The notes under the pieces were generated by a model that was not told where the DNA came from, did not search any database, and saw only the letters and a program-made list of their open reading frames with translations. Positions 17,080 to 26,109 of a DNA stretch of 64,000 bases are shown here, piece after piece (the first letter of the stretch is position 1; each line of letters opens with the position of its first letter). Made by a program: the position numbers and the translations under genes. This DNA is from Pseudoxanthomonas sp. YR558. Its GTDB lineage: Bacteria; Pseudomonadota; Gammaproteobacteria; Xanthomonadales; Xanthomonadaceae. Location of the stretch: contig NZ_FPCI01000001.1 in NCBI RefSeq assembly GCF_900116385.1, positions 682,001 to 746,000 of the forward strand, in the 5' to 3' direction.

Positions 17080-18189
17080 TTGCCCCACTGGATAGACACC
17101 CCCGCTGCGCTGGATGCGCACCTGCAGCGCCGCCCTGCACGGATCGGCCTGGATACCGAGTTCGTCCGCGAACGCACCTTCTGGCCCCAACTCGCGCTGG
17201 TGCAGATCGCCCTCGACGATGACGTGCTGCTCGTCGACCCCTTGGCGCGGGGCATGACCGAAGCCTTGCGCCCATGGCTTGCAGACCCGTCGATCACCAA
17301 GGTGATGCACAGCGCCAGCGAGGACCTCGTGGCCTTCAAAGTGGCCTGCGGTGTGCTGCCCGCACCCCTCTTCGACACCCAGATCGCCGCCGCGCTGGCG
17401 GGCGTGGCGGCCGGCATCGGTTACCAGAAGCTGGTCGAGCGCGTGACCGGCGTGGTGCTGCCGAAGGGAGAAACGCGCTCGGACTGGTTGCGCCGGCCAC
17501 TCAGCGAGTCGCAGCTGCACTATGCCGCCGACGATGTGCGCTACCTCTTCGCGGTGCACGACGCGCTGCGGACCGAACTGGTGTCCGCCGACCGCCTGGG
17601 CTGGCTGGAAGAAGACTGCGCGCGCTTCGTCGAGAACGCGGCACACGATGAGGGCGAACGCTGGCCGCACCTGTCGATGCGCAGCGCGCAGTTCTTGGAT
17701 GCCCACGCACAGCGCCGACTGGTGCGTCTGCTGCGCTGGCGCGAGGTGCAAGCACGCGCCAGCGACAAGCCACGCAGTTGGATCCTCGACAACGAACTGG
17801 CAGTAGGCTTGGCGCGGACGCCGCCGATCGACAAGCCGGCGTTGTTGCGCTTCTTCGACACCCAGCCCAAGGCTCCGCGCAAGCTGGCGGACGCGATCTG
17901 GCAGGCCCTGGATACCCCGTTGGACGACGAAGCCGACATGCCAGTGGCCCGCAATGCGACTGACGGCGACAAGGCGCGCCTCAAGCGGCTGCAGGACGCC
18001 GTGGCTCAGCGCAGCAGCGAACTCGGGCTGCCCGACGGCGTGCTGGCATCGCGTCGCTACCTGGAAAGCCTGCTGGACTCGGGCCAGTGGCCGTCCGCGC
18101 TGAGCGGCTGGCGCCGGCGCGAACTGGAGCCGGTCCTGGCCCCCGTGCTAGACGGCACAGACTTGGCACAGCCAACGGCTGCGGGCTAG
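17080..18189 (+). CDS. rnd: Ribonuclease D
   Basis: A 369-aa 3'-5' exoribonuclease for tRNA 3'-end trimming. The DEDDy residues are seen in [13 protein letters not shown] (D25, E27), [11 protein letters not shown] and [10 protein letters not shown]. One or two HRDC-like domains follow ([20 protein letters not shown] onward). Start is the TTG at 17080, because GGAG sits 6 nt upstream and the protein then begins at the expected fold boundary; no in-frame ATG is suitably placed. The tRNA-Ala gene follows 17 bp downstream. Confidence 0.9.
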   Translation: MPHWIDTPAALDAHLQRRPARIGLDTEFVRERTFWPQLALVQIALDDDVLLVDPLARGMTEALRPWLADPSITKVMHSASEDLVAFKVACGVLPAPLFDTQIAAALAGVAAGIGYQKLVERVTGVVLPKGETRSDWLRRPLSESQLHYAADDVRYLFAVHDALRTELVSADRLGWLEEDCARFVENAAHDEGERWPHLSMRSAQFLDAHAQRRLVRLLRWREVQARASDKPRSWILDNELAVGLARTPPIDKPALLRFFDTQPKAPRKLADAIWQALDTPLDDEADMPVARNATDGDKARLKRLQDAVAQRSSELGLPDGVLASRRYLESLLDSGQWPSALSGWRRRELEPVLAPVLDGTDLAQPTAAG

Positions 18190-18192
18190 AAT
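18163..18192 (+). promoter_or_regulatory. Promoter of tRNA-Ala
   Basis: TTGGCA (18163-18168), 18-bp spacer, TAGAAT (18187-18192), with the tRNA starting 15 bp after the -10 element. The promoter lies inside the 3' end of rnd. Confidence 0.65.
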
Positions 18193-18206
18193 GGCGCCGC
18201 TCTTGT

Positions 18207-18282
<76 letters not shown>

Positions 18283-18292
18283 AATACAAAAA

Positions 18293-18317
18293 GCCCCGCT
18301 CGCGCGGGGCTTTTTTT
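18293..18317 (+). terminator. Rho-independent terminator of tRNA-Ala
   Basis: GCCCCGC, loop TCGC, GCGGGGC, then seven T; preceded by an A-run. Confidence 0.93.
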
Positions 18318-18419
18318 GTTTCCAAACGTCCAACGATCTGCAATGGACGCCCTTGCAACAGAACCCACACGACGGTCGTGCCGCCCCTTACGCAAGAAAT
18401 GGGTTCGGCCTGAATGACC

Positions 18420-18521
18420 TCACCGCGCGCCTTTCTTCTCCTGCTTGTCTGCCCGCTTTTCCTTCAGCGTCTTGGCGGGCTTCTTCTTCTGCTCTTTCTT
18501 CTTGTCCAGGCCCTTGGCCAT
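18420..18521 (-). CDS. 33-residue lysine-rich protein
   Basis: MAKGLDKKKEQKKKPAKTLK is followed by EKRADKQEKKGAR and a stop. The ATG at 18521 has AAAGGAT at good spacing. More than a third of residues are Lys, giving a strongly basic, probably disordered peptide that could bind nucleic acid. Similar tiny Lys-rich proteins occur in Xanthomonadaceae from memory. It lies between the tRNA-Ala gene and the partial tRNA copy. Confidence 0.65.
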   Translation of the reverse strand: MAKGLDKKKEQKKKPAKTLKEKRADKQEKKGAR

Positions 18522-18611
18522 CTCAGTATCCTTTGGTGGGTGTCGACGACGGGATGATGGCATCTGGGTCGCACCGATGCGAGCGCCGGACGCAGCGGGG
18601 CCGGCATCCGG

Positions 18612-18652
18612 CGCAACGACGAGGTCAGGAGTTCGATCCTCCCTGGCCCACC
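18612..18652 (+). pseudogene. Partial duplicate of tRNA-Ala 3' half
   Basis: Forty-one bases match the anticodon loop to acceptor end of the tRNA-Ala at 18242-18281 with about three differences. The T-arm with TTCGATCCTCCC is kept exactly. No 5' half is present, so it cannot fold as a tRNA. It lies 330 bp downstream of the intact gene in the same orientation, the layout left by integration into a tRNA 3' end or by a small duplication. Confidence 0.75.
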
Positions 18653-18670
18653 CCCTACTAGGAAAGGTCG

Positions 18671-18693
18671 GGCGAATGCTCGCCTTTTCCTTT
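18671..18693 (+). terminator. Terminator-like hairpin after the tRNA fragment
   Basis: GGCGA, loop ATGC, TCGCC, then TTTTCCTTT; flanking GGAAA and TTTCC can extend the stem. Oriented to end plus-strand transcription past the tRNA fragment. Confidence 0.5.
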
Positions 18694-18711
18694 GCGCCAC
18701 CTACCTCCGTC

Positions 18712-18747
18712 CAAAGAAAAAGCCCGCCGGCAGGACGCCGACGGGCT
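18712..18747 (-). terminator. Terminator of the TonB-dependent receptor gene
   Basis: On the minus strand AGCCCG-TCGGC, loop, GCCGG-CGGGCT is followed by TTTTTCTTT. It lies 24 bp after the receptor stop codon. Confidence 0.88.
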
Positions 18748-18770
18748 GGGAGAGCAAGGTATCGCGTGGA

Positions 18771-21521
18771 TCAGAACTTGTAGTTGACGCCCAGCAGGTA
18801 GGTACGGCCCCACTCGACGTATTCCAGCGGACGGTCCTTGGTGCCGGCGTAGGTCTGGTAGGCCTCGTCGGTCAGGTTGCTGACCTGGAACAGGAAGCTC
18901 AGACCGCCCAGGGCATGGCCCTCAGGGAAGGAGTAACTGACCTGCGCATCGGTGAGGTCTTCGCCGACCACGTAACGCAGCGTGCGGTCGCCGTCGAAGT
19001 TGCCGATCTCGCCGATGAAGTCCGAACGCTTGCGCTGGCTGACGCGGGCTTCGAAACCGTTGCGCTCGTAGTAGACGGTCAGGTTGTAGGTACGCTCGGA
19101 CAGGCCAGGCAGCATGATGTTCTGGCTGCCCACGCTGTTCGTCGAACCCGGCGGCGGCGGAATGGTGATGTCGCTGTCGTTGAAGCCGGCGCTGGCGACC
19201 ACGCCGAAACCTTCCAGCGTATCGGTGAACAGATCCAGCGGTAGCGATGCGGTGAGCTCCAAACCCTTCAGCGTGCCACCCTTGCCGTTGTACGGTGCCG
19301 TGAAGCGGCCGGTGCTCTGCGTCGGCGGCTCACCCGGGCCCGGCACGTAGTCCACGAGGAAATCGCTGAAGTCGAACCCGTCGCGCGATTCGGTGTAGAT
19401 GTAGGTACGCAGGTCCTTGTAGAAGAACGAGGCCGCCACGTAGGCCTTGGTGCCGAAATACTTCTCATAGGACAGATCGAACGCATAGGCACGCCACGGT
19501 TCCAGCTCCGGGTTGCCGCCGCTGCCGCCGGGCTCGCCGGTGGCGGTGTTCACGCCGAACTCCAGCGAGGCGCGGAGCTCGTCCACGCGCGGACGTGCGA
19601 CCTGCTCGGCCAGGCCGACGCGGATCGTCTGTTCCGCCGGCAGCGAGAACGCCAGGTTCAGGCTGGGCAACACCTCGGTGTAGGTCTTGCCGCGCTCGAC
19701 GGGCTGGACGTTGCTGCCGGCCGGCTGGGTGCTGTCCCAGTAGCGCGACTTCGACGACTGGTCCACGTGCTGGACCTGCACGCCGATGTTGCCGCGTACC
19801 GGCACCGAACCCCACTCGGTATCGATGTTGGCGCGGGCGAAACCGGTGGAGATCTTTTCGTTGACATCCCACGCCTTCGGGATCAGGTAGGACAGGTTGT
19901 CCACCGGATTGAAGGTCATGTAGCGCGCGACCGCGGCCGGCACGTTCCAGGACGGGATGTAGCCGATGCCGGCGAAGCGGAGGTCGACCAGGCCGTACTG
20001 CAGGTCGGATGCGATCAAGGTGATGCCCTGCGCACCGAGGTTGATGTTGCCCTCGGGCTGGCGCTTGGTCTTCTCGCGGTCGGCGTAGTTCAGGCCCACG
20101 TCGAGGTCGGAGAACCAGCCCAGCGCTTCCGGCAGCGGGAACGACGCCATCAGCTTGACGCCCTTCAACTCGTCTTCGACCTTCGGCGTCTTGCCATAAC
20201 CCGAACCGTAGATCGTGTTGGCGAGGAAGAGCTGCGAAGGATCGGAGTAGTCGAAGCCCGGATTGATCTGAGAGAAGCCGCCCGAACGGAACGTCAAGCC
20301 CACCGAGTCCAGCTGCGGCGCAGGCAGGCGCTGGGTGTTGTTCTCGAGGCTGATCTCGTCGCGCTTGGTCTTCGACCAGCTGACGTCGGCGACCACGCGG
20401 ACCGAACCGGCATTGAACTCGTTGTTCCAGCCGAACGCGTTGATCTCGTCTTCGCGGTAGTTGTACATGCCGCGCACCAGCGGGTACACGTTGTTGGCGG
20501 TGCCGCCGGTGAACGTGTTGTTGCCGTTGATGATGGGGTTGTCGACGTCCAGGCGACCGTAGTTGCCGTTGTAGTCGCCGATATGCACTTCGAACTGGTT
20601 CGCGGTGCTGACCTGCTCGGCTTCCGAATGGAACACGTCGAGGGTGCTGGTCCAGGCGTTGGACGGACGGAACTGGAACGTAGCCATCACGCCGTCGCGC
20701 TTGGTCTCGCCCGTGCGACGCAGCGCCTTGATGCCGTCGGAGTAGTACGTGCCTGCCGGCACACCCGGGCGCCAGTTGTCGCCGATCGCCTGCCACGGCT
20801 CGTACAGGCCTACCTGATTCTCCTGAATCGGCGTGGTCGCATGCGAGTAGCCGATCGAGAAGCCGAACGTGCGCGCTTCGTTCTGGGTGATGTAGCTCGC
20901 GTTGATACGCTCGCCGTAGGCGGACGCATCCGCCGCGTTGCCCAGCGAATTGCGCTGGCCACGGATGCCGACGGCGCCGACCGGCGCATCGAAACTCAGC
21001 GGGCGCACGGTCTGCATGTCGACGGTGCCGGACAGGCCCTGGCCGACGAGGCCGGCGTCGGGCGTCTTGTACACGGTCACGCCGCTGACGAGTTCGGACG
21101 GATACTGGTCAAACTCAACGCTGCGGTTGTCGCCGGTGCTGACCATCTCGCGGCCATTCAGCAGCGTGGTGGAGAAGTCGGGCGACAAGCCACGCACGCT
21201 GATCACCTGCGCGCGGCCGGCGACGCGCTGCGCCGCCAGGCCCGGCAGGCGCGCGAGCGATTCGGCGATGCTGACGTCGGGCAACTTGCCGATGTCTTCG
21301 GCGGAGATCGCCTCGACGATGGAGGTGGAATCGCGCTTGACCGAGATCGCGCTTTCGATGCCGCGGCGGATACCGGTCACCACCACCGTGTCCAGCTCGG
21401 TGGCTTCGGCCTGTTCATTCGTTTGTTCGGCGGGCTGTGCCGTCTGGGCGTTGACGCCGGCAGCGGTGAGCGCGATGGCAGACGCCAACGCCGCGCTCAG
21501 CAGGTTGCGCTTGAGTTGCAT
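18771..21521 (-). CDS. TonB-dependent outer-membrane receptor, probable maltodextrin uptake
   Basis: A 916-aa receptor with a signal peptide (cleavage near residue 25), a TonB box LDTVVVTG at 43-50, a plug domain (GKLPDVSIAESLARLPG, QVISVRGLSPDFSTTLLNG) and a beta-barrel ending in aromatic YLLGVNYKF. No N-terminal STN signalling domain is present, so regulation is unlikely through an anti-sigma factor. GAGAGGGG precedes the ATG. Location beside alpha-glucosidase, amylase, MFS transporter and a LacI regulator makes malto-oligosaccharides the likely substrate. The 18-bp operator-like word lies 138 bp upstream of the start. Confidence 0.88.
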   Translation of the reverse strand: MQLKRNLLSAALASAIALTAAGVNAQTAQPAEQTNEQAEATELDTVVVTGIRRGIESAISVKRDSTSIVEAISAEDIGKLPDVSIAESLARLPGLAAQRVAGRAQVISVRGLSPDFSTTLLNGREMVSTGDNRSVEFDQYPSELVSGVTVYKTPDAGLVGQGLSGTVDMQTVRPLSFDAPVGAVGIRGQRNSLGNAADASAYGERINASYITQNEARTFGFSIGYSHATTPIQENQVGLYEPWQAIGDNWRPGVPAGTYYSDGIKALRRTGETKRDGVMATFQFRPSNAWTSTLDVFHSEAEQVSTANQFEVHIGDYNGNYGRLDVDNPIINGNNTFTGGTANNVYPLVRGMYNYREDEINAFGWNNEFNAGSVRVVADVSWSKTKRDEISLENNTQRLPAPQLDSVGLTFRSGGFSQINPGFDYSDPSQLFLANTIYGSGYGKTPKVEDELKGVKLMASFPLPEALGWFSDLDVGLNYADREKTKRQPEGNINLGAQGITLIASDLQYGLVDLRFAGIGYIPSWNVPAAVARYMTFNPVDNLSYLIPKAWDVNEKISTGFARANIDTEWGSVPVRGNIGVQVQHVDQSSKSRYWDSTQPAGSNVQPVERGKTYTEVLPSLNLAFSLPAEQTIRVGLAEQVARPRVDELRASLEFGVNTATGEPGGSGGNPELEPWRAYAFDLSYEKYFGTKAYVAASFFYKDLRTYIYTESRDGFDFSDFLVDYVPGPGEPPTQSTGRFTAPYNGKGGTLKGLELTASLPLDLFTDTLEGFGVVASAGFNDSDITIPPPPGSTNSVGSQNIMLPGLSERTYNLTVYYERNGFEARVSQRKRSDFIGEIGNFDGDRTLRYVVGEDLTDAQVSYSFPEGHALGGLSFLFQVSNLTDEAYQTYAGTKDRPLEYVEWGRTYLLGVNYKF

Positions 21522-21658
21522 GTTCCCCTCTCCAAGGACGTTGTATGCGACGAACCGGGTACGTCACGCAATGCGATCGCCCGGGTCTTACACGTTGGGG
21601 CACGGGGCCCCGTAACGTGCGGCCATGGTAGTGGCGCGTGCAGCTGCACAAACCGGTC

Positions 21659-21676
21659 TGCATACGTATTCATGCA
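21659..21676. promoter_or_regulatory. Operator-like word upstream of the TonB receptor
   Basis: TGCATACGTATTCATGCA. It contains the CG-centred near-palindrome TGCATACGTATTCA (core ATACGTAT), the shape expected for LacI-family operators. The same 18 bases occur exactly, in reverse, at 24458-24475. The rest of the 274-bp gap to the esterase gene shows no gene. Confidence 0.75.
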
Positions 21677-21795
21677 TATTCCGCGCAGTGGCGTAACACG
21701 CGTTCCGTACGCACGGACAGGCGCGCGTATGCATGCCGCGAGAGACCGCAGCATCGTTCAGAAAGGCGCCGGGATGAGCGGCCGCGCTGTGCGGA

Positions 21796-22722
21796 TCAGG
21801 GCCGCAGCAGGAACATCAGCGGCACTTCGATGCGGTCGCGCCAGGCAGCTTCGTTGTGGGTCGCACCGAGGTAGCGATGGCTCAGCAGATCCACGCCGGG
21901 ACGGTAGCCGCGTGCGCGCATCATGCTGTCGATACGCTGCTGGTAAGGCTCGTACTGAGCGTCGATGGCTTCGGTGCCGTAGTCGAAGTAGAAGCGGTTA
22001 CCGCCGGGCGCAGGCAGGTGTTGCGCCAGGTAGCCCTCGACGATGCCGCCGGCGATCGGCCAGTGCGTCGACACGCACCCGGCGCCGCCGAACACGTCCG
22101 GATACTCCAGCACCGCATACGCGGAGATCAGCCCTCCCATGCTGGAGCCCATCACCGACGTGTCTGCCGGACCGGTCAGCGTGCGGTACTGCGCATCGAT
22201 GAAAGGCTTCAGTTCGGTGACGAGGAACGCGAGGTAATCGTCAGCGATGATCTCGGCCGTCGGGAACGGCGGATCACCCGGCGTGGGGATGAATGTGTCG
22301 CCGCTGATGGCCTTGCGCGGCATGTATTCCTGCAGGCGCTTGGGCGTGTTCCATACCGCCACGACGATGGCGGCACGTGCATGCCCGTCGGCGATCAGGC
22401 GCGTCATCGCTTCATCCACGCCCCAATCCACATGGGTATAGGACGTGGAAGGGTCGAACACGTTCTGCCCGTCGTGCATGTAGAGCACCGGATACCGTGT
22501 AGCGGTCGCTTCGTCGTAGCCGGGCGGCAACCAGACATCGACGTTCCTCGCGGCCACGTGACGCGAGGGGAACTGCGCATGGCGAAACAGCGTGCCGGTG
22601 ACGCCCTCTCCGGTCACCGCCTGCGCGGCAGGGACGGACGGCCGCTTCTGCTGTGCGTGCGCAGTTGAGACTGAGGCGAGCAGCAGCAACGCTACGCCAA
22701 ACGTTCCCAGCCGCATGTCCAT
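21796..22722 (-). CDS. Secreted alpha/beta-hydrolase (putative esterase, Fes-like)
   Basis: A 308-aa protein with signal peptide MDMRLGTFGVALLLLASVS ending TAHA. Family blocks are WLPPGYDEATATRYPVLYMHDGQN, the nucleophile elbow GSSMGG and a late His in HNEAAW. Related enzymes include putative esterase D/enterochelin esterase-like hydrolases that act on glycans or siderophores. It starts 16 bp after the alpha-glucosidase stop, so it is co-transcribed with it. In this locus it might deacylate a modified oligosaccharide, but that is inference. Start at 22722 chosen over the in-frame ATG at 22716. Confidence 0.75.
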   Translation of the reverse strand: MDMRLGTFGVALLLLASVSTAHAQQKRPSVPAAQAVTGEGVTGTLFRHAQFPSRHVAARNVDVWLPPGYDEATATRYPVLYMHDGQNVFDPSTSYTHVDWGVDEAMTRLIADGHARAAIVVAVWNTPKRLQEYMPRKAISGDTFIPTPGDPPFPTAEIIADDYLAFLVTELKPFIDAQYRTLTGPADTSVMGSSMGGLISAYAVLEYPDVFGGAGCVSTHWPIAGGIVEGYLAQHLPAPGGNRFYFDYGTEAIDAQYEPYQQRIDSMMRARGYRPGVDLLSHRYLGATHNEAAWRDRIEVPLMFLLRP

Positions 22723-22738
22723 CGTCGTGCCTCGTCGT

Positions 22739-24355
22739 TCAGTCGATGAGCGCGTAGTACACGCCCCGGGCCGGCAGCGCGAGCGTGCCATCCTGCACGA
22801 TGCCGGATGGCAGGCCATGGCTGTCCACTGCACGCAGCGACATGCTTTCCGGCAGCGACCACGCGACGCGCTCTGACGACAGGTTGAACACCACCAGCAT
22901 CATGCTGCCCTCCACCTCGCGCCGGAATGCGAGCACCGGCTCCGGTGCGTCCAGGAAACGGATGCTACCCACGCGCAACGCGGGCTGGCCGCGACGCCAC
23001 GTGAGGAATCGTCGCACCTGATTGAGCACCGAGCCGGCATCCGCTTCCTGCGTGGCGACGCTGATCGCACGGTGTTCGGCGGGAATCGGCAACCACGGAT
23101 CTCCACTGCTGAATCCCGCCTGCCCGTCGTCCTGCCACGGCATCGGCGTACGGCACCCGTCGCGGCCCTTGAAGTTCGGCCAGAACGTCTTGCCGTAAGG
23201 GTCCTGCAGCGCTTCGTAGGGCACGTCGGCCTCGGGCAGGCCCAGCTCCTCGCCTTGGTACAGGCAGACCGATCCGCGCAGCGAGCACACCAGCGCCACT
23301 AGCTGTGCCGCCAGGGCCGGCGATGCATCGCCGCGACCCCAACGTGTCACGGCGCGCTGCACGTCGTGGTTCGAGATCGCCCAGCAGGGCCAACCTTCTA
23401 CCATCGCCGCTTCCAGGCGCTCCACGGTGTCGCGGATATAGGTCGCCGTGCCGTCATCGGTCAGCAGCTCGAAGCTGTAGCCCATGTGCAGGCGCTGGTC
23501 GGTGACGTACTCGGCGGTGGTCGCGAGCGAATCCTCGGAAGAGATTTCGCCCAGAGCGCCGGCGTCCGGATACTGATCCAGCAGTTCGCGCAAACGCTCG
23601 AGGAACCCGATGTTCTCCGGCTGCGTGTTGTTGTGGTAGTGGTACTGGTATGCATACGGATTGTCGGGGCTGAAGCCGCGCCCCACCCGCTTTTCCTTAG
23701 GCTTGGGCGGGTTGTCGCGCAGCTGCGCATCGTGGAAGCAGAAGTTGATCGCATCCAGCCGCAGGCCATCGACGCCCTTGTCCAACCAGAACTTCACGTT
23801 GTCCAGCGTGGCGTCCTGCACGGCCGGGTTGTGGAAGTTGAGGTCCGGCTGGCTGGCCAGGAAGTTGTGCAGGTAGTACTGCTCGCGACGCGGCTCCCAA
23901 CGCCAGGCCACGCCACCGAACAGCGACATCCAGTTGTTGGGCGGCGTGCCGTCTTCCTTCGGATCCGCCCAGACGTACCAGTCGGCCTTCGGATTGTCGC
24001 GGCTCTCGCGGCTCTCCTTGAACCAGGCATGGTCCACCGAGCAATGGCTCAGCACCTGGTCGATCATGACCTTGATGCCCAGCGAATGCGCTTTGGCCAG
24101 CAGGCGGTCGAAGTCGGACAGCGTGCCGAACAGCGGGTCCACGTCGCGATAGTCGGCGATGTCGTAACCGAAGTCGGCCATCGGCGACTTGAAGAAGGGC
24201 GAGATCCAAATGGCGTCCACGCCCAGGCCCGCGATGTAATCCAGCTTCTCGACGATGCCCGGCAAGTCGCCGACGCCATCGCCGTTGGTGTCGAGGAAGC
24301 TGCGGGGGTAGATCTGGTAGATCACCGCGCCGCGCCACCAGTTGTTCTTCGTCAT
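22739..24355 (-). CDS. Alpha-glucosidase, GH13 (XgtA-like)
   Basis: A 538-aa cytoplasmic GH13 enzyme without signal peptide. WWRGAVIYQIYPRSFLDTNG opens the barrel, DGLRLDAINF contains the nucleophile Asp, GALGEISSED the acid/base Glu and AISNHDVQRA the third catalytic Asp. The sequence closely follows, as I recall it, XgtA of Xanthomonas campestris, an alpha-glucosidase with strong transglucosylation activity. It would cleave maltose and short maltodextrins brought in by the MFS transporter. Transcribed with the esterase and divergently from the transporter. Confidence 0.92.
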   Translation of the reverse strand: MTKNNWWRGAVIYQIYPRSFLDTNGDGVGDLPGIVEKLDYIAGLGVDAIWISPFFKSPMADFGYDIADYRDVDPLFGTLSDFDRLLAKAHSLGIKVMIDQVLSHCSVDHAWFKESRESRDNPKADWYVWADPKEDGTPPNNWMSLFGGVAWRWEPRREQYYLHNFLASQPDLNFHNPAVQDATLDNVKFWLDKGVDGLRLDAINFCFHDAQLRDNPPKPKEKRVGRGFSPDNPYAYQYHYHNNTQPENIGFLERLRELLDQYPDAGALGEISSEDSLATTAEYVTDQRLHMGYSFELLTDDGTATYIRDTVERLEAAMVEGWPCWAISNHDVQRAVTRWGRGDASPALAAQLVALVCSLRGSVCLYQGEELGLPEADVPYEALQDPYGKTFWPNFKGRDGCRTPMPWQDDGQAGFSSGDPWLPIPAEHRAISVATQEADAGSVLNQVRRFLTWRRGQPALRVGSIRFLDAPEPVLAFRREVEGSMMLVVFNLSSERVAWSLPESMSLRAVDSHGLPSGIVQDGTLALPARGVYYALID

Positions 24356-24457
24356 TGCAGCACCAGCTCGCATGCATGGCGCACCCCTCCGGTGCGCTCG
24401 GCGGGCGCCACTATTCCACGAGCCACGGATGCGCGTGGGCGCAAGGTGTCGTGGGCG

Positions 24458-24475
24458 TGCATGAATACGTATGCA
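24458..24475. promoter_or_regulatory. Operator-like word in the alpha-glucosidase/transporter gap
   Basis: TGCATGAATACGTATGCA is the exact reverse complement of the word at 21659-21676. It lies 102 bp before the alpha-glucosidase start and about 250 bp before the transporter start, within a 368-bp gene-free gap (24356-24723). It could act on both divergent promoters. Nothing else in the gap stands out. Confidence 0.78.
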
Positions 24476-24723
24476 TGCACTGCTCGCTTCCGGGGTTGCC
24501 TCGCTCTTCCGTCGCGCCGTTCGCGGATGAACGACATCGCCGAAACCCAAGTGCCGCAAGGCTCTCCGCCCTTCGCGACAATGCGATGACGAGAAAGTAC
24601 CGCGCCTGGCGCGAGCCCCACGTTGTTTGCGGTGCAGCATGGAAACGCCTGCGCTTGCCTGCAAGATGCCGCCACGCCGCGTTCGCGTGCGCCTTCCGTC
24701 CACGTGCCACCAGGAACTTCTGC

Positions 24724-26109
24724 ATGACCGCCAAGCCGCGCCTGTCCTTCTGGCAGATCTGGAACATGTCGTTCGGCTTCCTCGGCATCCAGTTCGGCTT
24801 CGCGCTGCAGGGCGGCTTCATGTCCCGCATCTTCCAGACGCTGGGCGCGGAGAAGGACGCGTTGCCGCTGCTGTGGATCGCCGCACCCCTGACCGGCCTG
24901 CTGGTTCAGCCGATCATCGGCTATCTCAGCGACCGCACGTGGCACCCACGCCTCGGGCGCCGCCGGCCCTTCTTCCTGATCGGCGCCATCCTCAGCTCCA
25001 TCGCGCTGGTGTTCATGCCGCACTCGCCCACGCTGTGGATCGCGGCCGGCCTGCTGTGGGTGCTGGACGCCAGCATCAACATCAGCATGGAACCCTTCCG
25101 CGCGCTGGTGGCCGACAAGCTGCCCGAGGAGCAGCGCTCGTTCGGTTTCGTGCTGCAGACGCTGATCATCGGCGTGGGCACCTGGGTGGCCAGCAACCTG
25201 CCCTGGTTCATCACCCAGCTCGGCGTGCCGAACGAAGCCGGTCCTGGTGTGGTGCCGCCCTCGGTGAAAGTGGCGTTCGCCATCGGTGCGTTCGTGTTCA
25301 TGGCCAGCATCCTGGTGACCATCCTCACCACGCCCGAGTACCCACCGGACGATCTGGAACGGTTCCGTGACGCCCAGAAGCGCCGTGGCAACTTCGCCGG
25401 CGAGATCGTCCACCACGTCGTCCACATGCCCGCGCAGATGCTCCGCCTGGGCTTGGTGCAGTTCTTCAGCTGGCTCGCGTTTTTCGCGATGTGGAGCATG
25501 GCTACGCCGGGCCTGACCGAGCATGTGTTCAAGGCGCCCGCTCCCGACCCCGCCGCCTTCGACATGGCGGTGCCCGCGCAGGCCAACGCCTTCCAGTCGG
25601 CCAACGCGGCGTTCCAGAACGCGGCGGACCTGGTGGGGTCGTACATGGGCTACTACGGGTTGTCGTCGATGCTGGTCGCTCTCCTGTTGAGCTTTTATGC
25701 GGCGCGTTTCCCGCTCAACCGCAAGGCGGTGCACGCCGCTTCGCTGATCCTCGGCGGCATCGGCTTCCTGTCGATGTGGTTCGTGCCCAGCCCGGCGTGG
25801 TTGATCGGCTCGTTCGCGCTCGTTGGCGTTGCCTGGGCCAGCATCCTGTCGATGCCGTACGCGCTGCTGTCCAGCCACGTGCCGGCGGAGAAGATGGGCA
25901 TCTACATGGGCATCTTCAACATGTTCATCGTGATTCCGCAGATCGTGGCCGCCACGCTGCTCGGCCCGTCGCTGCGCACGTTCTTCGCCAACGAGTCCAT
26001 CTTCGCCCTGGTCATCAGCGGCACCAGCCTGCTGCTCGCCGCCGCGGCGCTGGTCTTCGTACGCGAACCCTCGCATGCCTCCACCCCCCTTTCCTCGCAG
26101 GCGCATTGA
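24724..26109 (+). CDS. MFS/GPH-type sugar transporter, probable maltose importer (MalY-like)
   Basis: A 461-aa inner-membrane protein with about 12 hydrophobic segments. RTWHPRLGRRRPFFLIGA (residues 71-88) is the cytoplasmic loop motif of the GPH/sucrose transporter type, and ALVADKLPEEQRSFGF is another family block. It resembles proton-coupled maltose/sucrose importers paired with TonB receptors in Caulobacter and Xanthomonas. Start at ATG 24724. Its stop shares one base with the amylase ATG (TGATG), so the two are coupled. Confidence 0.87.
   Translation: MTAKPRLSFWQIWNMSFGFLGIQFGFALQGGFMSRIFQTLGAEKDALPLLWIAAPLTGLLVQPIIGYLSDRTWHPRLGRRRPFFLIGAILSSIALVFMPHSPTLWIAAGLLWVLDASINISMEPFRALVADKLPEEQRSFGFVLQTLIIGVGTWVASNLPWFITQLGVPNEAGPGVVPPSVKVAFAIGAFVFMASILVTILTTPEYPPDDLERFRDAQKRRGNFAGEIVHHVVHMPAQMLRLGLVQFFSWLAFFAMWSMATPGLTEHVFKAPAPDPAAFDMAVPAQANAFQSANAAFQNAADLVGSYMGYYGLSSMLVALLLSFYAARFPLNRKAVHAASLILGGIGFLSMWFVPSPAWLIGSFALVGVAWASILSMPYALLSSHVPAEKMGIYMGIFNMFIVIPQIVAATLLGPSLRTFFANESIFALVISGTSLLLAAAALVFVREPSHASTPLSSQAH

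Noticed and set aside
16945..17751. N-terminal extension of the FGE-like lipoprotein frame
   Set aside because: It would overlap rnd on the other strand and place the lipoprotein signal far from the N-terminus.
19767..22202. Plus-strand open frame of 811 codons opposite the TonB receptor
   Set aside because: Antisense shadow; no signal, domain or ribosome-binding site.
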